From positions 54,686 through 118,685 of the forward strand of contig UQYV01000004.1 in assembly GCA_900545245.1 (NCBI GenBank): 64,000 nucleotides of DNA, read 5' to 3'. A program made the position numbers and the translations under genes. This document shows, one piece after another, positions 45,543 through 53,767 of the stretch (the first letter of the stretch is position 1; each line of letters opens with the position of its first letter). The notes beneath the pieces are model-generated. The model did no database searches. It saw only the letters and a program-made list of their open reading frames with translations, and was not told where the DNA came from. The stretch comes from an uncultured Bacteroidales bacterium (GTDB taxonomy: Bacteria > Bacteroidota > Bacteroidia > Bacteroidales > UBA932).

Positions 45543-47421
45543 CTTGCTGATATAGCCCCCCCCTCGCTGTAGATGTAATAATCAAAGAGTCCTCTGAATC
45601 GCCGTTCGAATCGAGAGTGGCAGTAGTTTGAGCGGAAATAAGTTTTCTTAAATCAGCAGCGAACTTGTTTGATGGATTATAATTAATAGCCGCATCCAAT
45701 GCTTTAATCGCCTCATCCATATGTGTGCCATCGAGACTCAAAAGCCGAGCCAGCTCACAATACAGGTGGCTTAAGTTATTCTTACTTGCCCCGCTACTTT
45801 CATTAAATGAAATGAGTTCTCTATATGCATCGCAGGCTTTGGGCACATCGTCTGCCGATGAATATAGTTGAGCCTTTGTCAACAGCAGTGAGCTGATATA
45901 TTTATTTGAGAGTCCTTCATTCTCAATTGCCTCATCAATAATCTGAGCAGCACTAGCCGTCCCATCAACACCCTCTAGCGCTCTCTTGATTTTCATCTCG
46001 ATTCTTTTATACGCCATCTTGTCAGAATCTTCGCTCAATGTAATTCCATCTAGTCGGAGAATCGGCAAATCGTACTGTGTAAAAGCGATTCTCTTAAGCT
46101 CATTGCGAACAAAAGTCAAATCCTTTTTAACAGTAGATTTTTGAGGCGCTTTGATCAGCTTATTATTTAATATAATATCAAGCACCAATTTGGCGAAAAC
46201 GTAGTTCTTCTCATATAAAAACTCCCCAAGCATATTGAGATACTCAACCGTAGGATACGTTCCGGTGAGTGCAGCAATATTCTCCTTGTTTGAATTTTTG
46301 AGTTCATATGAAAATATCAAGACAGGGACTTTCTCGCCCGTCCAGTTCACCTTAAGGTTATAAAGCAGTTTGGGATCTGGTATACGAGAGAGATAGCACT
46401 TCAGTTCTGTACCATCCAGCTTTTCTACTAAACAGTAAGTAGGTTTAACAGCTGTAATATACGCATTTTCTTCAACGGGCCCCTTGTTATCATAAAGCGC
46501 AGAAGAAAGATTGTCAATAGCACTGAGCAATTCATCATCTTCAATGCTATAACGGGAATTCAGCTCTTCAAGTTGTTTGCTAATGTAATCCTTAAAAATG
46601 TCAAGACCTCTGTCGGATGAATCCTTGGCCACGGATTGAACTAGCGATATTTTGTCGTTGGGGACTGCCGAAGGAGTCAAATCAGTATCCGATCCTTCGT
46701 TAACTTGAACGCTTGCCCCAAATTCTTTTTTTACCAATTCATATGCATCCTCGGTGATTTTTGTATTTGGAGATGGATTAAACTCAATCCCGTGTTCATC
46801 AAGAAAATCCTTGAGAGTAGCCTGCCCGATATTAAACTCCTTCATGACTTTATTAGCACGTATAACCCCGGCCGGAGTATCGGCAATAACAGGTGAAGAC
46901 ACTTGCTCTTTATGCTCTAGAAAAGTCGTATTGTCTGTGGCTGTCTTTATGTGCTGTTTAGGATGGGGCTCAATTTTAGACAAATCAACATATCCAACAA
47001 CAGTGAGGCCCATTGGGGGACGTTCGGGCCTATAAACATCCTGATTATCAGTCTCCCCACTATTACTATTTGATGTCTGATTGTCAGATATCTCTTCTTG
47101 GGTTTCTAGTGAATCTGAAGACTGTTCAGTTGGGACCTCCAGTGCGACCTCATCAGCTGAAACCGATTCGTTTTTATGTTCAGCCGTCGTTTCTTCTACG
47201 GCCTCAATTGCATCAGCGGGAGCTGCATCATCGTCGCCAAAACCGGATATCATCTCTTCAAAGACGGCATCAGGCCTTTTTGCATTTGTCCTTCTCAAAA
47301 GAATATAACCGTCGCCAATATCCTCAACGACTCCGCGAATATCTCCCCCTCCGGAGTTGCGATAAATAACAACTCTGTCGCCGACACCATGGCTTAGCTT
47401 AAATACATCAATTTTTCCCAT
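45529..47421 (-). CDS. adaptor protein with KOW-like, IF2_N-like and TPR regions
   Basis: A 630-residue protein. Residues 1-45 form a small beta domain ('GVGDRVVIYRNSGGGDIRGV', KOW/Tudor-like), then an acidic low-complexity linker. 'GLTVVGYVDLSKIEP' and 'ANKVMKEFNIGQATLKDFLD' with 'HGIEFNPSPNTKITEDAYEL' (about 187-236) resemble the N-terminal part of Bacteroidetes translation factor IF-2. An S1/OB-like region ('TAVKPTYCLVEKLDGTELKC') follows and the C-terminal third is TPR-like ('HMDEAIKALDAAINYNPSNK'). No catalytic site is seen. The IF2_N piece suggests contact with ribosome, tRNA or RNA (inference). The 3' end carries a G8 run and overlaps the next ATPase gene. Confidence 0.75.
   Translation of the reverse strand: MGKIDVFKLSHGVGDRVVIYRNSGGGDIRGVVEDIGDGYILLRRTNAKRPDAVFEEMISGFGDDDAAPADAIEAVEETTAEHKNESVSADEVALEVPTEQSSDSLETQEEISDNQTSNSNSGETDNQDVYRPERPPMGLTVVGYVDLSKIEPHPKQHIKTATDNTTFLEHKEQVSSPVIADTPAGVIRANKVMKEFNIGQATLKDFLDEHGIEFNPSPNTKITEDAYELVKKEFGASVQVNEGSDTDLTPSAVPNDKISLVQSVAKDSSDRGLDIFKDYISKQLEELNSRYSIEDDELLSAIDNLSSALYDNKGPVEENAYITAVKPTYCLVEKLDGTELKCYLSRIPDPKLLYNLKVNWTGEKVPVLIFSYELKNSNKENIAALTGTYPTVEYLNMLGEFLYEKNYVFAKLVLDIILNNKLIKAPQKSTVKKDLTFVRNELKRIAFTQYDLPILRLDGITLSEDSDKMAYKRIEMKIKRALEGVDGTASAAQIIDEAIENEGLSNKYISSLLLTKAQLYSSADDVPKACDAYRELISFNESSGASKNNLSHLYCELARLLSLDGTHMDEAIKALDAAINYNPSNKFAADLRKLISAQTTATLDSNGDSEDSLIITSTARGGLYQQDDRR
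45556..45563 (-). repeat. G8 tract at the adaptor/ATPase gene junction
   Basis: Eight consecutive G on the coding strand lie 13 bases before the ATPase ATG. As sequenced, the adaptor ends 'RGGLYQQDDRR' and stops. With seven G the adaptor frame would run without a stop into the ATPase frame, giving one fused protein. Confidence 0.85.
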
Positions 47422-47447
47422 ATCAAAAACTTATTTATTCATTGAAA

Positions 47448-50400
47448 CTAAACTGCCCCCATTAATGATAACTCACATTTAATAAAATGAGAATCAGTAA
47501 CTTCTGCTTGATACTTTTTCTTATAATCAAAGAAGCGGGGGTAATCTATGACTTTGCCGGTTAATGGACTCATGCCTTGAATATTGGGAACTGGAATCCC
47601 TTGATGCAGGGAAAACCGCACCTCAACAACATCCCCCTTTTCGACAAGGTTAATCCTCTCTAAAGCCTCTGTTTTTGCAGACTTTTGTGTGACAAGAAAC
47701 AGACGTTCTGGGCGGTATGCTTTTCTGACGGTTGCCTTTAAAACATCTCCCAAATTATATGACTGGTTAGCGTACTCTTTAGGTAATAATCCTTTGAACA
47801 CATCTACTGATAAAAGATAGTGGTTCTTATAAACCGCTATAACCTTGAAAGAAAGCGAGTCTCCCACATAAGAATAGATCTCTTTTTTCCTCTGCTTAAT
47901 TAACTCTTTTGCCGCCTTTTTGTTAACCAGCTCCATAAGCTTTAGGTATCCGCCAGAGATAAGATCTTCAGCTTCTTTATCGCTCATGACCTCCTCTTCA
48001 TGAAACACAGTTTTATGTATTAATCCCCATACAATATTGCCTCCAAATGACTTCTTCATGTTGTCAAGAATATCTTCCAGGTTGGGGATCTTCCGTACAT
48101 GCCAAATGCCATTCTCCTCTTCATCTTGCGAAATGGCTTTGTACATTGCATAATATGCCGCCAGGTTTCCTTTAATTCTAGACAAGATCGAAATCTTCTT
48201 GCTGTAGTCTGCTTCAAGAATGGAAAACAAGACATCAAACCCTTCAGGCATTGTTATATATTGGGCCTTCTCTTCAAGTAATGATATGGATTCACGGGTA
48301 AGAAGAGTTTTGAAAGGGATCAGAAAATCTATGCCCTGTTGCACCTTTTCCTCTTCTTCAAAAAGAAGGTTTACAACATGATCTATCACTTCATCAGAGC
48401 AATCCAGTTGAGAAACATCCACGTAATCTTTTACTGAGTCAGCCAGCGGTTTCCTAAATAATCTTGAATTTGATTCAAGGATAATGGCCACCAGTTCCCA
48501 GAAGTCGTCTTCAGGAACTCTTTTACTACCAAAGACGGTTAAAATAGCATCTCTCACTTGGGGTATATCCTTCCCCCCCCCACAGTGTTCAAGCCATTGT
48601 CTCAGCTCTGCTTGCCTTCCTTTTGAAATCCAGGTCGTGAGCTTCTCTTCGGCCGATTCATTTGAGAAATCGTAATCTTGGGAGACAGGTTCGTTGTGAT
48701 CAATACGCTCTGCCTCAATCTGTTGTCGCGAGCCTCCCGTTTTCGACACATCATCCGTTGACAGTTCATTATCAGTTTTAACTTCAACTGATTCCATATT
48801 AGGAGCAGCGCCAACATCCAAGCATGAGTCATTCGTTGAGAGGAACGGCTTCTTGTCCTCGTCATCTTTGCCTACAGAACGTTTTTCTAACATTCTTCTC
48901 TCAATAAAGAGGACAAGATCGTTTCCTTTCAAGACACGGGTCTCATTCCCTTGGCGCTGAAAGAACTCATTATGAATAGAGATTGGACGAATATATGGCG
49001 GGATCGACATCTTACAGACCTTTTTGCCATTGTCATCAATAAACTCTATGTTTATAGTACCGTTGACGTCTTTGCCAAAGGACTGGACAATATTCTGCCG
49101 AATTATTCTCTCATACCTGTCTGTGTTACAATCAAGTTCGACTAAATCCGATGCAATTCCGGAAGCATATCCTGAATCCAATACGCCAATCCATATAGTG
49201 CCGCCTTTTGCATTAAGGAACCCGCAGACAGTCCTCATAATGACTGATAATTGATTCTCTAAATCAGGAAGCGATGACTCGGGACTAAATACAATGGAAG
49301 ACTTAAACTCTTGCATCTGGTCCTCGACACCATAATAGGTTTCTAGAGAGGCTAGCATGTCTTCTTGTTTATCGTCCGAATAATTATCCATCTGGTCATC
49401 TGCTGATTCTGTAACAGGAGCAGCACCTAATTGTTCGGCAATAAACTCTCTGATACCGTCTAATACTTCTTTTGGTCCCCCATATCCCTTAATTAGGTTA
49501 GAGGCTAAAACCAGACTGGCTATTTTGGTGATACTCGATTTCTTATCGTGACTTGTAACCGAATTAAACAAATAGTCAGTTTCTCCTTCATCACCTAATG
49601 CTCTTAAAACCTCGAGAATGTCTTCCTGTTCTTTTAATGAAGGGAAAGAGGATGCCAGGCTTTCAGTTCCTTCCACATTCTCATCAATACTATCGCCTGC
49701 AGCAAACGAGGATAAGGACTCTAAATAATGTATTTTTGATGAATAGTACTCGAATAGCTGACTGCTCTCTGCCCTAGCTATAACCCTCATTGCTTGATAC
49801 AGGTTGTATCGTACGATATTATCATCCACAAATCGTAAGTACTGATCAACAATTAAGAGAACGTGAGGCATCTGCTTGTATTGTACAGAGAGAGAACTAA
49901 CGCTATCGCCTCCAATGCAGAGCATGTTTAACTGATTCTTGAGGAGAGATATTTGATCTTGAGTAAAACTTGATGAGCCAAGAATAAAAGCTGATGGATA
50001 TCCGTATAATTCATCATCGGATCTCATACACAGGGTATAAGCATGCCCGGCCTCAATTCTGTAGTGCGAGCCACTAACTCTAGAAACGCAAATAGCTCCA
50101 GAGTCAGTAATAAAGAATGCCCATCTTCCTCTTTCTATTCCCAAGCAAACGGCATTATGGCTTGCAGAGCGATCTTTTGCTGCAATCTGTTTTGATAGTT
50201 CTCTAATTTCACGTTTAAGCGAGAAGTAGACCTTTCCTCTTTGTTCGTGATAAATAACACGAAAGCGCATTCCTCTCTCAAAAACATCGTTGATGTCATC
50301 CAAAAAAGAGGATGGCAGGTATTCAAATTGCGAAATCACGCCATCAACTCTATTGTCTGTTCCCTCAACGGTGCAAAACACCATATTCTTGAGATTATTG

Positions 50401-52109
50401 ACGTCCTTCACCCTCACAGTAACAACTTCTCCTTCGGATGGAACGTTGTTTTCCACGTCCCAATTCGTCAACTCTTCCCATTTTTTCTTGTAATATAAGA
50501 TTGTTGCATTTTCGTCCCATGGCTTTGCATCCTCAGCTCCAGAAGCCACACAAATAGATGTTCCGACAATGCGTAGTACGGGGTGCTGGGGCTTAACGAC
50601 CTTAATGTGAGAAGCTGACGGCATAATAGTTAGACAGCCATCGTGATACTGAATTTGACTGTGGCCGCTTAACGATGCTCGCAATATGCCATCGTTAATA
50701 ACGGAGACGCTTAAAATATCTTGGGTAAAGGCGTCAGGGTCAGTCGCTACAGATAAGAGGTTTGTGACATCAAGAGAAATGGTATCACAAATACCCATTG
50801 CAACCTCTAATGCTTTGTCTATTAGAAGTGCAGCCTTATCCTTATCGGTCAAGAAAGCTAAATATTTACAAAGCTCAGCAAATGTCCCTTTTAAATCTAT
50901 GCTATCTTTCTCATCCTTTGACTTTTCAAAAATCATTAGAAGCGTACCAAGACCTACCGTAATATCGGCTAATTGCTCACGGTTAATCTCAGTAGACCTC
51001 TGATAATGTATTCTTGAATTGATTTGTTTCTTTAAAGCAATGACTTTACGACGGAAGACTTGAGTGATCATATTCAAACTCTCCTCATCGTTGACTTCTT
51101 CAGACGACAATGCAATTATCTCAGCTATAGCATATAACTGGGTATCTAAAAGATCCGGATCTATGATAATAAGCCTGAGTAATCTTCTGTAAAGAGCATC
51201 GTGTTCAGAACCTGAAACTCCGCGAATTGACTCAAGAATACTTTTCAAATATTCTTCCTGCTTGCCATTTTGAATATATAAGAGGACTTCAAGGTCAATT
51301 TGAGCGTTTGCGATAGTGGTAACGATTTTTAGCCGAGTCTCCTCTCGGGTTGCTGCACTAAATTTGGCAAGCAGCCCAGAACTCAAAATCCATTCTTCAA
51401 TATCAATAATCAGGGAATTACAATCAATTGCTACTTTCAGATTCTCTTTGGTCCTTACTGTAGCCCAGTGCTTTAACAACTTTAGGTAATCGAATACCCA
51501 AAGCCTGTTTTCGCGCTCGATTTTCTCAAGCATTTCATCTTGAATGACTGCCAAGTCATTTGTAACCGGAACGAAGTCCTTAAAGTACTCATCATAGAGT
51601 TCACAATGAGGAATGCTTTCAAACACTTTTTCGGGAGCGAAGGCGTCGAAGTCTGTATCTTCAATGTAAAAAAACAGACGCGGAACGCCATACTTATCTT
51701 CTTTGATTCTAGTTTGCAGTCTTATCTGGTCACCGACTTTATACTCCTTCTCGTCGAATGAGAAAAAGCGATGCTCGAGTTCTGTATCCTCGTTAAATAC
51801 CACATAAGTTGGTAGTCCAGAACTGTCGTTGGGGAGTTCTTTCAATACCGTAAAAGTGTAGTACACTCCAGGTTTATAATAATCGCGGAGGATAAACTCT
51901 AAATCTTGGGTTAGTTTCACGTATCCATTATCAGCAATCTCCTTAATTCTGCAACGAAGCATTTTTGGCGGATTTGCAAGTTGATACTTACGAGGAATCA
52001 CATTGAATGATTCTCCGTCTCGGGTAATCTCAAACATCTGCAATCCACTTTTTATGGAGAAGGTTTTTACATATGAAAAATCATATGTTTGATCATAGAC
52101 AAGTTCCAT
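47448..52109 (-). CDS. 1553-residue protein with AlbA_2/Schlafen domain and several OB/S1-like folds
   Basis: First gene of the operon. N-terminal residues about 45-150 look OB/S1-like ('MLRCRIKEIADNGYVKLTQD'), followed by a long helical part. A second S1-like unit is at about 550-636 ('EGEVVTVRVKDVNNLKN', 'GKVYFSLKREIREL'). Residues about 925-1075 form an AlbA_2 (Schlafen) domain: 'EFKSSIVFSPESS', 'VCGFLNAKGGTIWIGVLDSG' and 'IEFIDDNGKKVCKMSI'. Two more OB-like folds end the protein ('EKGDVVEVRFSLHQGIPVP'). AlbA_2 domains bind or cut RNA in several defence proteins, so this may be the RNA-facing effector (inference). A G9 run at codons 1176-1179 makes the gene a likely contingency locus. Confidence 0.75.
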   Translation of the reverse strand: MELVYDQTYDFSYVKTFSIKSGLQMFEITRDGESFNVIPRKYQLANPPKMLRCRIKEIADNGYVKLTQDLEFILRDYYKPGVYYTFTVLKELPNDSSGLPTYVVFNEDTELEHRFFSFDEKEYKVGDQIRLQTRIKEDKYGVPRLFFYIEDTDFDAFAPEKVFESIPHCELYDEYFKDFVPVTNDLAVIQDEMLEKIERENRLWVFDYLKLLKHWATVRTKENLKVAIDCNSLIIDIEEWILSSGLLAKFSAATREETRLKIVTTIANAQIDLEVLLYIQNGKQEEYLKSILESIRGVSGSEHDALYRRLLRLIIIDPDLLDTQLYAIAEIIALSSEEVNDEESLNMITQVFRRKVIALKKQINSRIHYQRSTEINREQLADITVGLGTLLMIFEKSKDEKDSIDLKGTFAELCKYLAFLTDKDKAALLIDKALEVAMGICDTISLDVTNLLSVATDPDAFTQDILSVSVINDGILRASLSGHSQIQYHDGCLTIMPSASHIKVVKPQHPVLRIVGTSICVASGAEDAKPWDENATILYYKKKWEELTNWDVENNVPSEGEVVTVRVKDVNNLKNMVFCTVEGTDNRVDGVISQFEYLPSSFLDDINDVFERGMRFRVIYHEQRGKVYFSLKREIRELSKQIAAKDRSASHNAVCLGIERGRWAFFITDSGAICVSRVSGSHYRIEAGHAYTLCMRSDDELYGYPSAFILGSSSFTQDQISLLKNQLNMLCIGGDSVSSLSVQYKQMPHVLLIVDQYLRFVDDNIVRYNLYQAMRVIARAESSQLFEYYSSKIHYLESLSSFAAGDSIDENVEGTESLASSFPSLKEQEDILEVLRALGDEGETDYLFNSVTSHDKKSSITKIASLVLASNLIKGYGGPKEVLDGIREFIAEQLGAAPVTESADDQMDNYSDDKQEDMLASLETYYGVEDQMQEFKSSIVFSPESSLPDLENQLSVIMRTVCGFLNAKGGTIWIGVLDSGYASGIASDLVELDCNTDRYERIIRQNIVQSFGKDVNGTINIEFIDDNGKKVCKMSIPPYIRPISIHNEFFQRQGNETRVLKGNDLVLFIERRMLEKRSVGKDDEDKKPFLSTNDSCLDVGAAPNMESVEVKTDNELSTDDVSKTGGSRQQIEAERIDHNEPVSQDYDFSNESAEEKLTTWISKGRQAELRQWLEHCGGGKDIPQVRDAILTVFGSKRVPEDDFWELVAIILESNSRLFRKPLADSVKDYVDVSQLDCSDEVIDHVVNLLFEEEEKVQQGIDFLIPFKTLLTRESISLLEEKAQYITMPEGFDVLFSILEADYSKKISILSRIKGNLAAYYAMYKAISQDEEENGIWHVRKIPNLEDILDNMKKSFGGNIVWGLIHKTVFHEEEVMSDKEAEDLISGGYLKLMELVNKKAAKELIKQRKKEIYSYVGDSLSFKVIAVYKNHYLLSVDVFKGLLPKEYANQSYNLGDVLKATVRKAYRPERLFLVTQKSAKTEALERINLVEKGDVVEVRFSLHQGIPVPNIQGMSPLTGKVIDYPRFFDYKKKYQAEVTDSHFIKCELSLMGAV
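48573..48581 (-). repeat. G9 tract inside the AlbA/Schlafen gene
   Basis: Nine G on the coding strand encode Gly1177-1179 after Cys1176. A length change to eight or ten G leads to a stop within about 10 or 20 codons, removing some 370 C-terminal residues. Long G tracts are rare in this AT-rich region. Confidence 0.85.
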
Positions 52110-52146
52110 CTATTAGTGTTTATGCTTTCTTATGGGTGTTAAACAT

Positions 52147-52163
52147 ACAAATTTACGATTTGT
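52147..52163 (-). promoter_or_regulatory. promoter -7 box with overlapping inverted repeat for the conflict operon
   Basis: On the - strand TAAATTTG (52155-52148) matches TAnnTTTG, about 38 bp before the 1553-codon gene. It is embedded in the inverted repeat ACAAAT-TTACG-ATTTGT (52147-52163), which may be an operator. No clear -33 element is seen. The rest of 52110-52301 is AT-rich and shows no gene. Confidence 0.5.
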
Positions 52164-52301
52164 TTTTGGTATGTTTGTTTTGTTTTTCCTATTTTTTCTG
52201 GCTTTCAGTTTAGAATTAATTGTCGATATTGTTATTATAACAACTGGAATTTTGCTTTTGGAGTGTTTTAAAAGGCTGCCTTGAATTTTCAATTTGTCAA
52301 A

Positions 52302-53279
52302 TCACTGACAGCATTCGTCAATTACTGACTCATATTCAGAGAGTAATTGGGTCATCTTGTCAAAATCCACGACACCTTCTCCGAAGATGCTCTCTTCATC
52401 CACCACAGCAATGGTCATGTACGTCCCGATCCCGAACCTATCTGGCCGGTGAATTTCAGGGTACCTGTCTTTCGCCAGCGCCATTATTTTTGAGTAGTTG
52501 CGGTATCTAACCTCAGAGCGGTCTTCCTCACCTTCATACGAGATTTTGAAGCACAGTTTACCCTGTTCGAACTGGAGATACATTGTGCAGTCCCCCACTT
52601 CGACGAAGTGCCACCAGGCACCAAGGAATCCGCCGGATGGATTGGCGACGTAGCTCCAGGAGTCGATATCAACCCTCGACTCCAATTCCTTGTAAAAGCC
52701 CTGCCATGCATCCCAGCCCCATTCCTTCTCGGGAAGACTTCTGAATGAGTTAACACGCGCATCTATCTCCCTCAGATGCTCTCTGTAAGAAATCAGCAGT
52801 GAGTCAGACCCCTTGTAATCCTCCAGGCATTTCAGGATGGCGGCGCGGTTGATGGTTCGGAAGCCATATCGCTCGATACTCTTGAGTACAGAACCCGGTT
52901 CCTCTGCAGTCTTCACATAAGCATAGCAGAGATCCGTTCGTTTTCCGGCATACTCCTTCTCAACCGATGCTTTGTACCTTTCCAGTTGGTCATCGTGTAT
53001 GGACGTTCCGGTCTTGTCCTCAACAATCAAGAATGTATTATCGTTAATCTCGGCCCAAATGTCGATATTTTCCCACTGGCGACCGACGTCAACGCAGGCA
53101 ATTTTGAAATCGGATTCTTTCCCGGCAAGAAGCCTTACGAAGTTTTGCCCTATGTGATGCAGCTCTGGGTCTGTCCCGGCGAACTCCGGGGCAGACCAAC
53201 TGATCAACCAGGCAAACATGGCATCTTGAGACAACTCAGATGTCGCGAACGAGAAGATGTTTGGCGTTTTCTTTCTCAT
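52302..53279 (-). CDS. PD-(D/E)XK nuclease superfamily protein
   Basis: A 325-residue protein of the PDDEXK_4-like group. The start 'NIFSFATSELSQDAMFAWLISWS' is characteristic. The catalytic core shows Asp73 in 'ENIDIWAEIND' and Glu87-x-Lys89 in 'FLIVEDKTG', followed by 'HDDQLERYK'. The C-terminal half ('AWWHFVEVGDCTMYLQFEQG') is a beta-rich part typical of the family. The family is frequent in phage-defence and mobile regions, but its target is not established. It follows the DUF1232 gene by 15 bp and lies 193 bp before the Schlafen operon, separated from it by a promoter. Composition is GC-rich like region 4. Confidence 0.85.
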   Translation of the reverse strand: MRKKTPNIFSFATSELSQDAMFAWLISWSAPEFAGTDPELHHIGQNFVRLLAGKESDFKIACVDVGRQWENIDIWAEINDNTFLIVEDKTGTSIHDDQLERYKASVEKEYAGKRTDLCYAYVKTAEEPGSVLKSIERYGFRTINRAAILKCLEDYKGSDSLLISYREHLREIDARVNSFRSLPEKEWGWDAWQGFYKELESRVDIDSWSYVANPSGGFLGAWWHFVEVGDCTMYLQFEQGKLCFKISYEGEEDRSEVRYRNYSKIMALAKDRYPEIHRPDRFGIGTYMTIAVVDEESIFGEGVVDFDKMTQLLSEYESVIDECCQ

Positions 53280-53293
53280 GGCATCCGTTGCGA

Positions 53294-53710
53294 TTAAATC
53301 CCAGGGCGGCGGCTCAGTTCATCTATCAGATCCGCCAGAGATGACTGTTCTTCGCCAAACCACAGTGCCAACTTGTGAGCCGCTCTACGCTCTATCTCTG
53401 GGGTGATTGATGCCTTTATGGTGTCGTATGCCAGCTTGATGGCTGCGGCATCATCAGCAAGGCCTAGAACAGGAACCACGTCCGGGATGAGATCAATCGG
53501 GAGGATGAGATACCCCAGGGCTCCCATGATGATTGCTTTGTTGCCCAGGGAAACCTCGTCCGACTCTAACGTGTAGTAGAGGAGCAGAACATACCACAGG
53601 GTTTTCTTCCCAAGATTATTGGCTACCGCTGCGAGTTTCTTCCAAAGCTTAGCTCTGGAGTAATTGCCTGCGTAGTTGGGCAGGTCTTTAGCGTTGACTG
53701 CGTTTTTCAT
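53294..53710 (-). CDS. DUF1232 (YkvA-like) membrane-associated protein
   Basis: A 138-residue protein with the DUF1232 signature 'GYLILPIDLIPDVVPVLGLA' (about 66-85) and 'DDAAAIKLAYDTIK'. Family members have one hydrophobic segment and an unknown role; they are often linked to membrane stress or toxin loci. It has the shared AAACGA leader motif before the start (AAAACGACGACGCACATG). It probably forms an operon with the nuclease downstream. Confidence 0.85.
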   Translation of the reverse strand: MKNAVNAKDLPNYAGNYSRAKLWKKLAAVANNLGKKTLWYVLLLYYTLESDEVSLGNKAIIMGALGYLILPIDLIPDVVPVLGLADDAAAIKLAYDTIKASITPEIERRAAHKLALWFGEEQSSLADLIDELSRRPGI

Positions 53711-53767
53711 GTGCGTCGTCGTTTTTGGTTTATCGTATTTGTTATTTGTTTTTTCTGTCTTTGTGCG

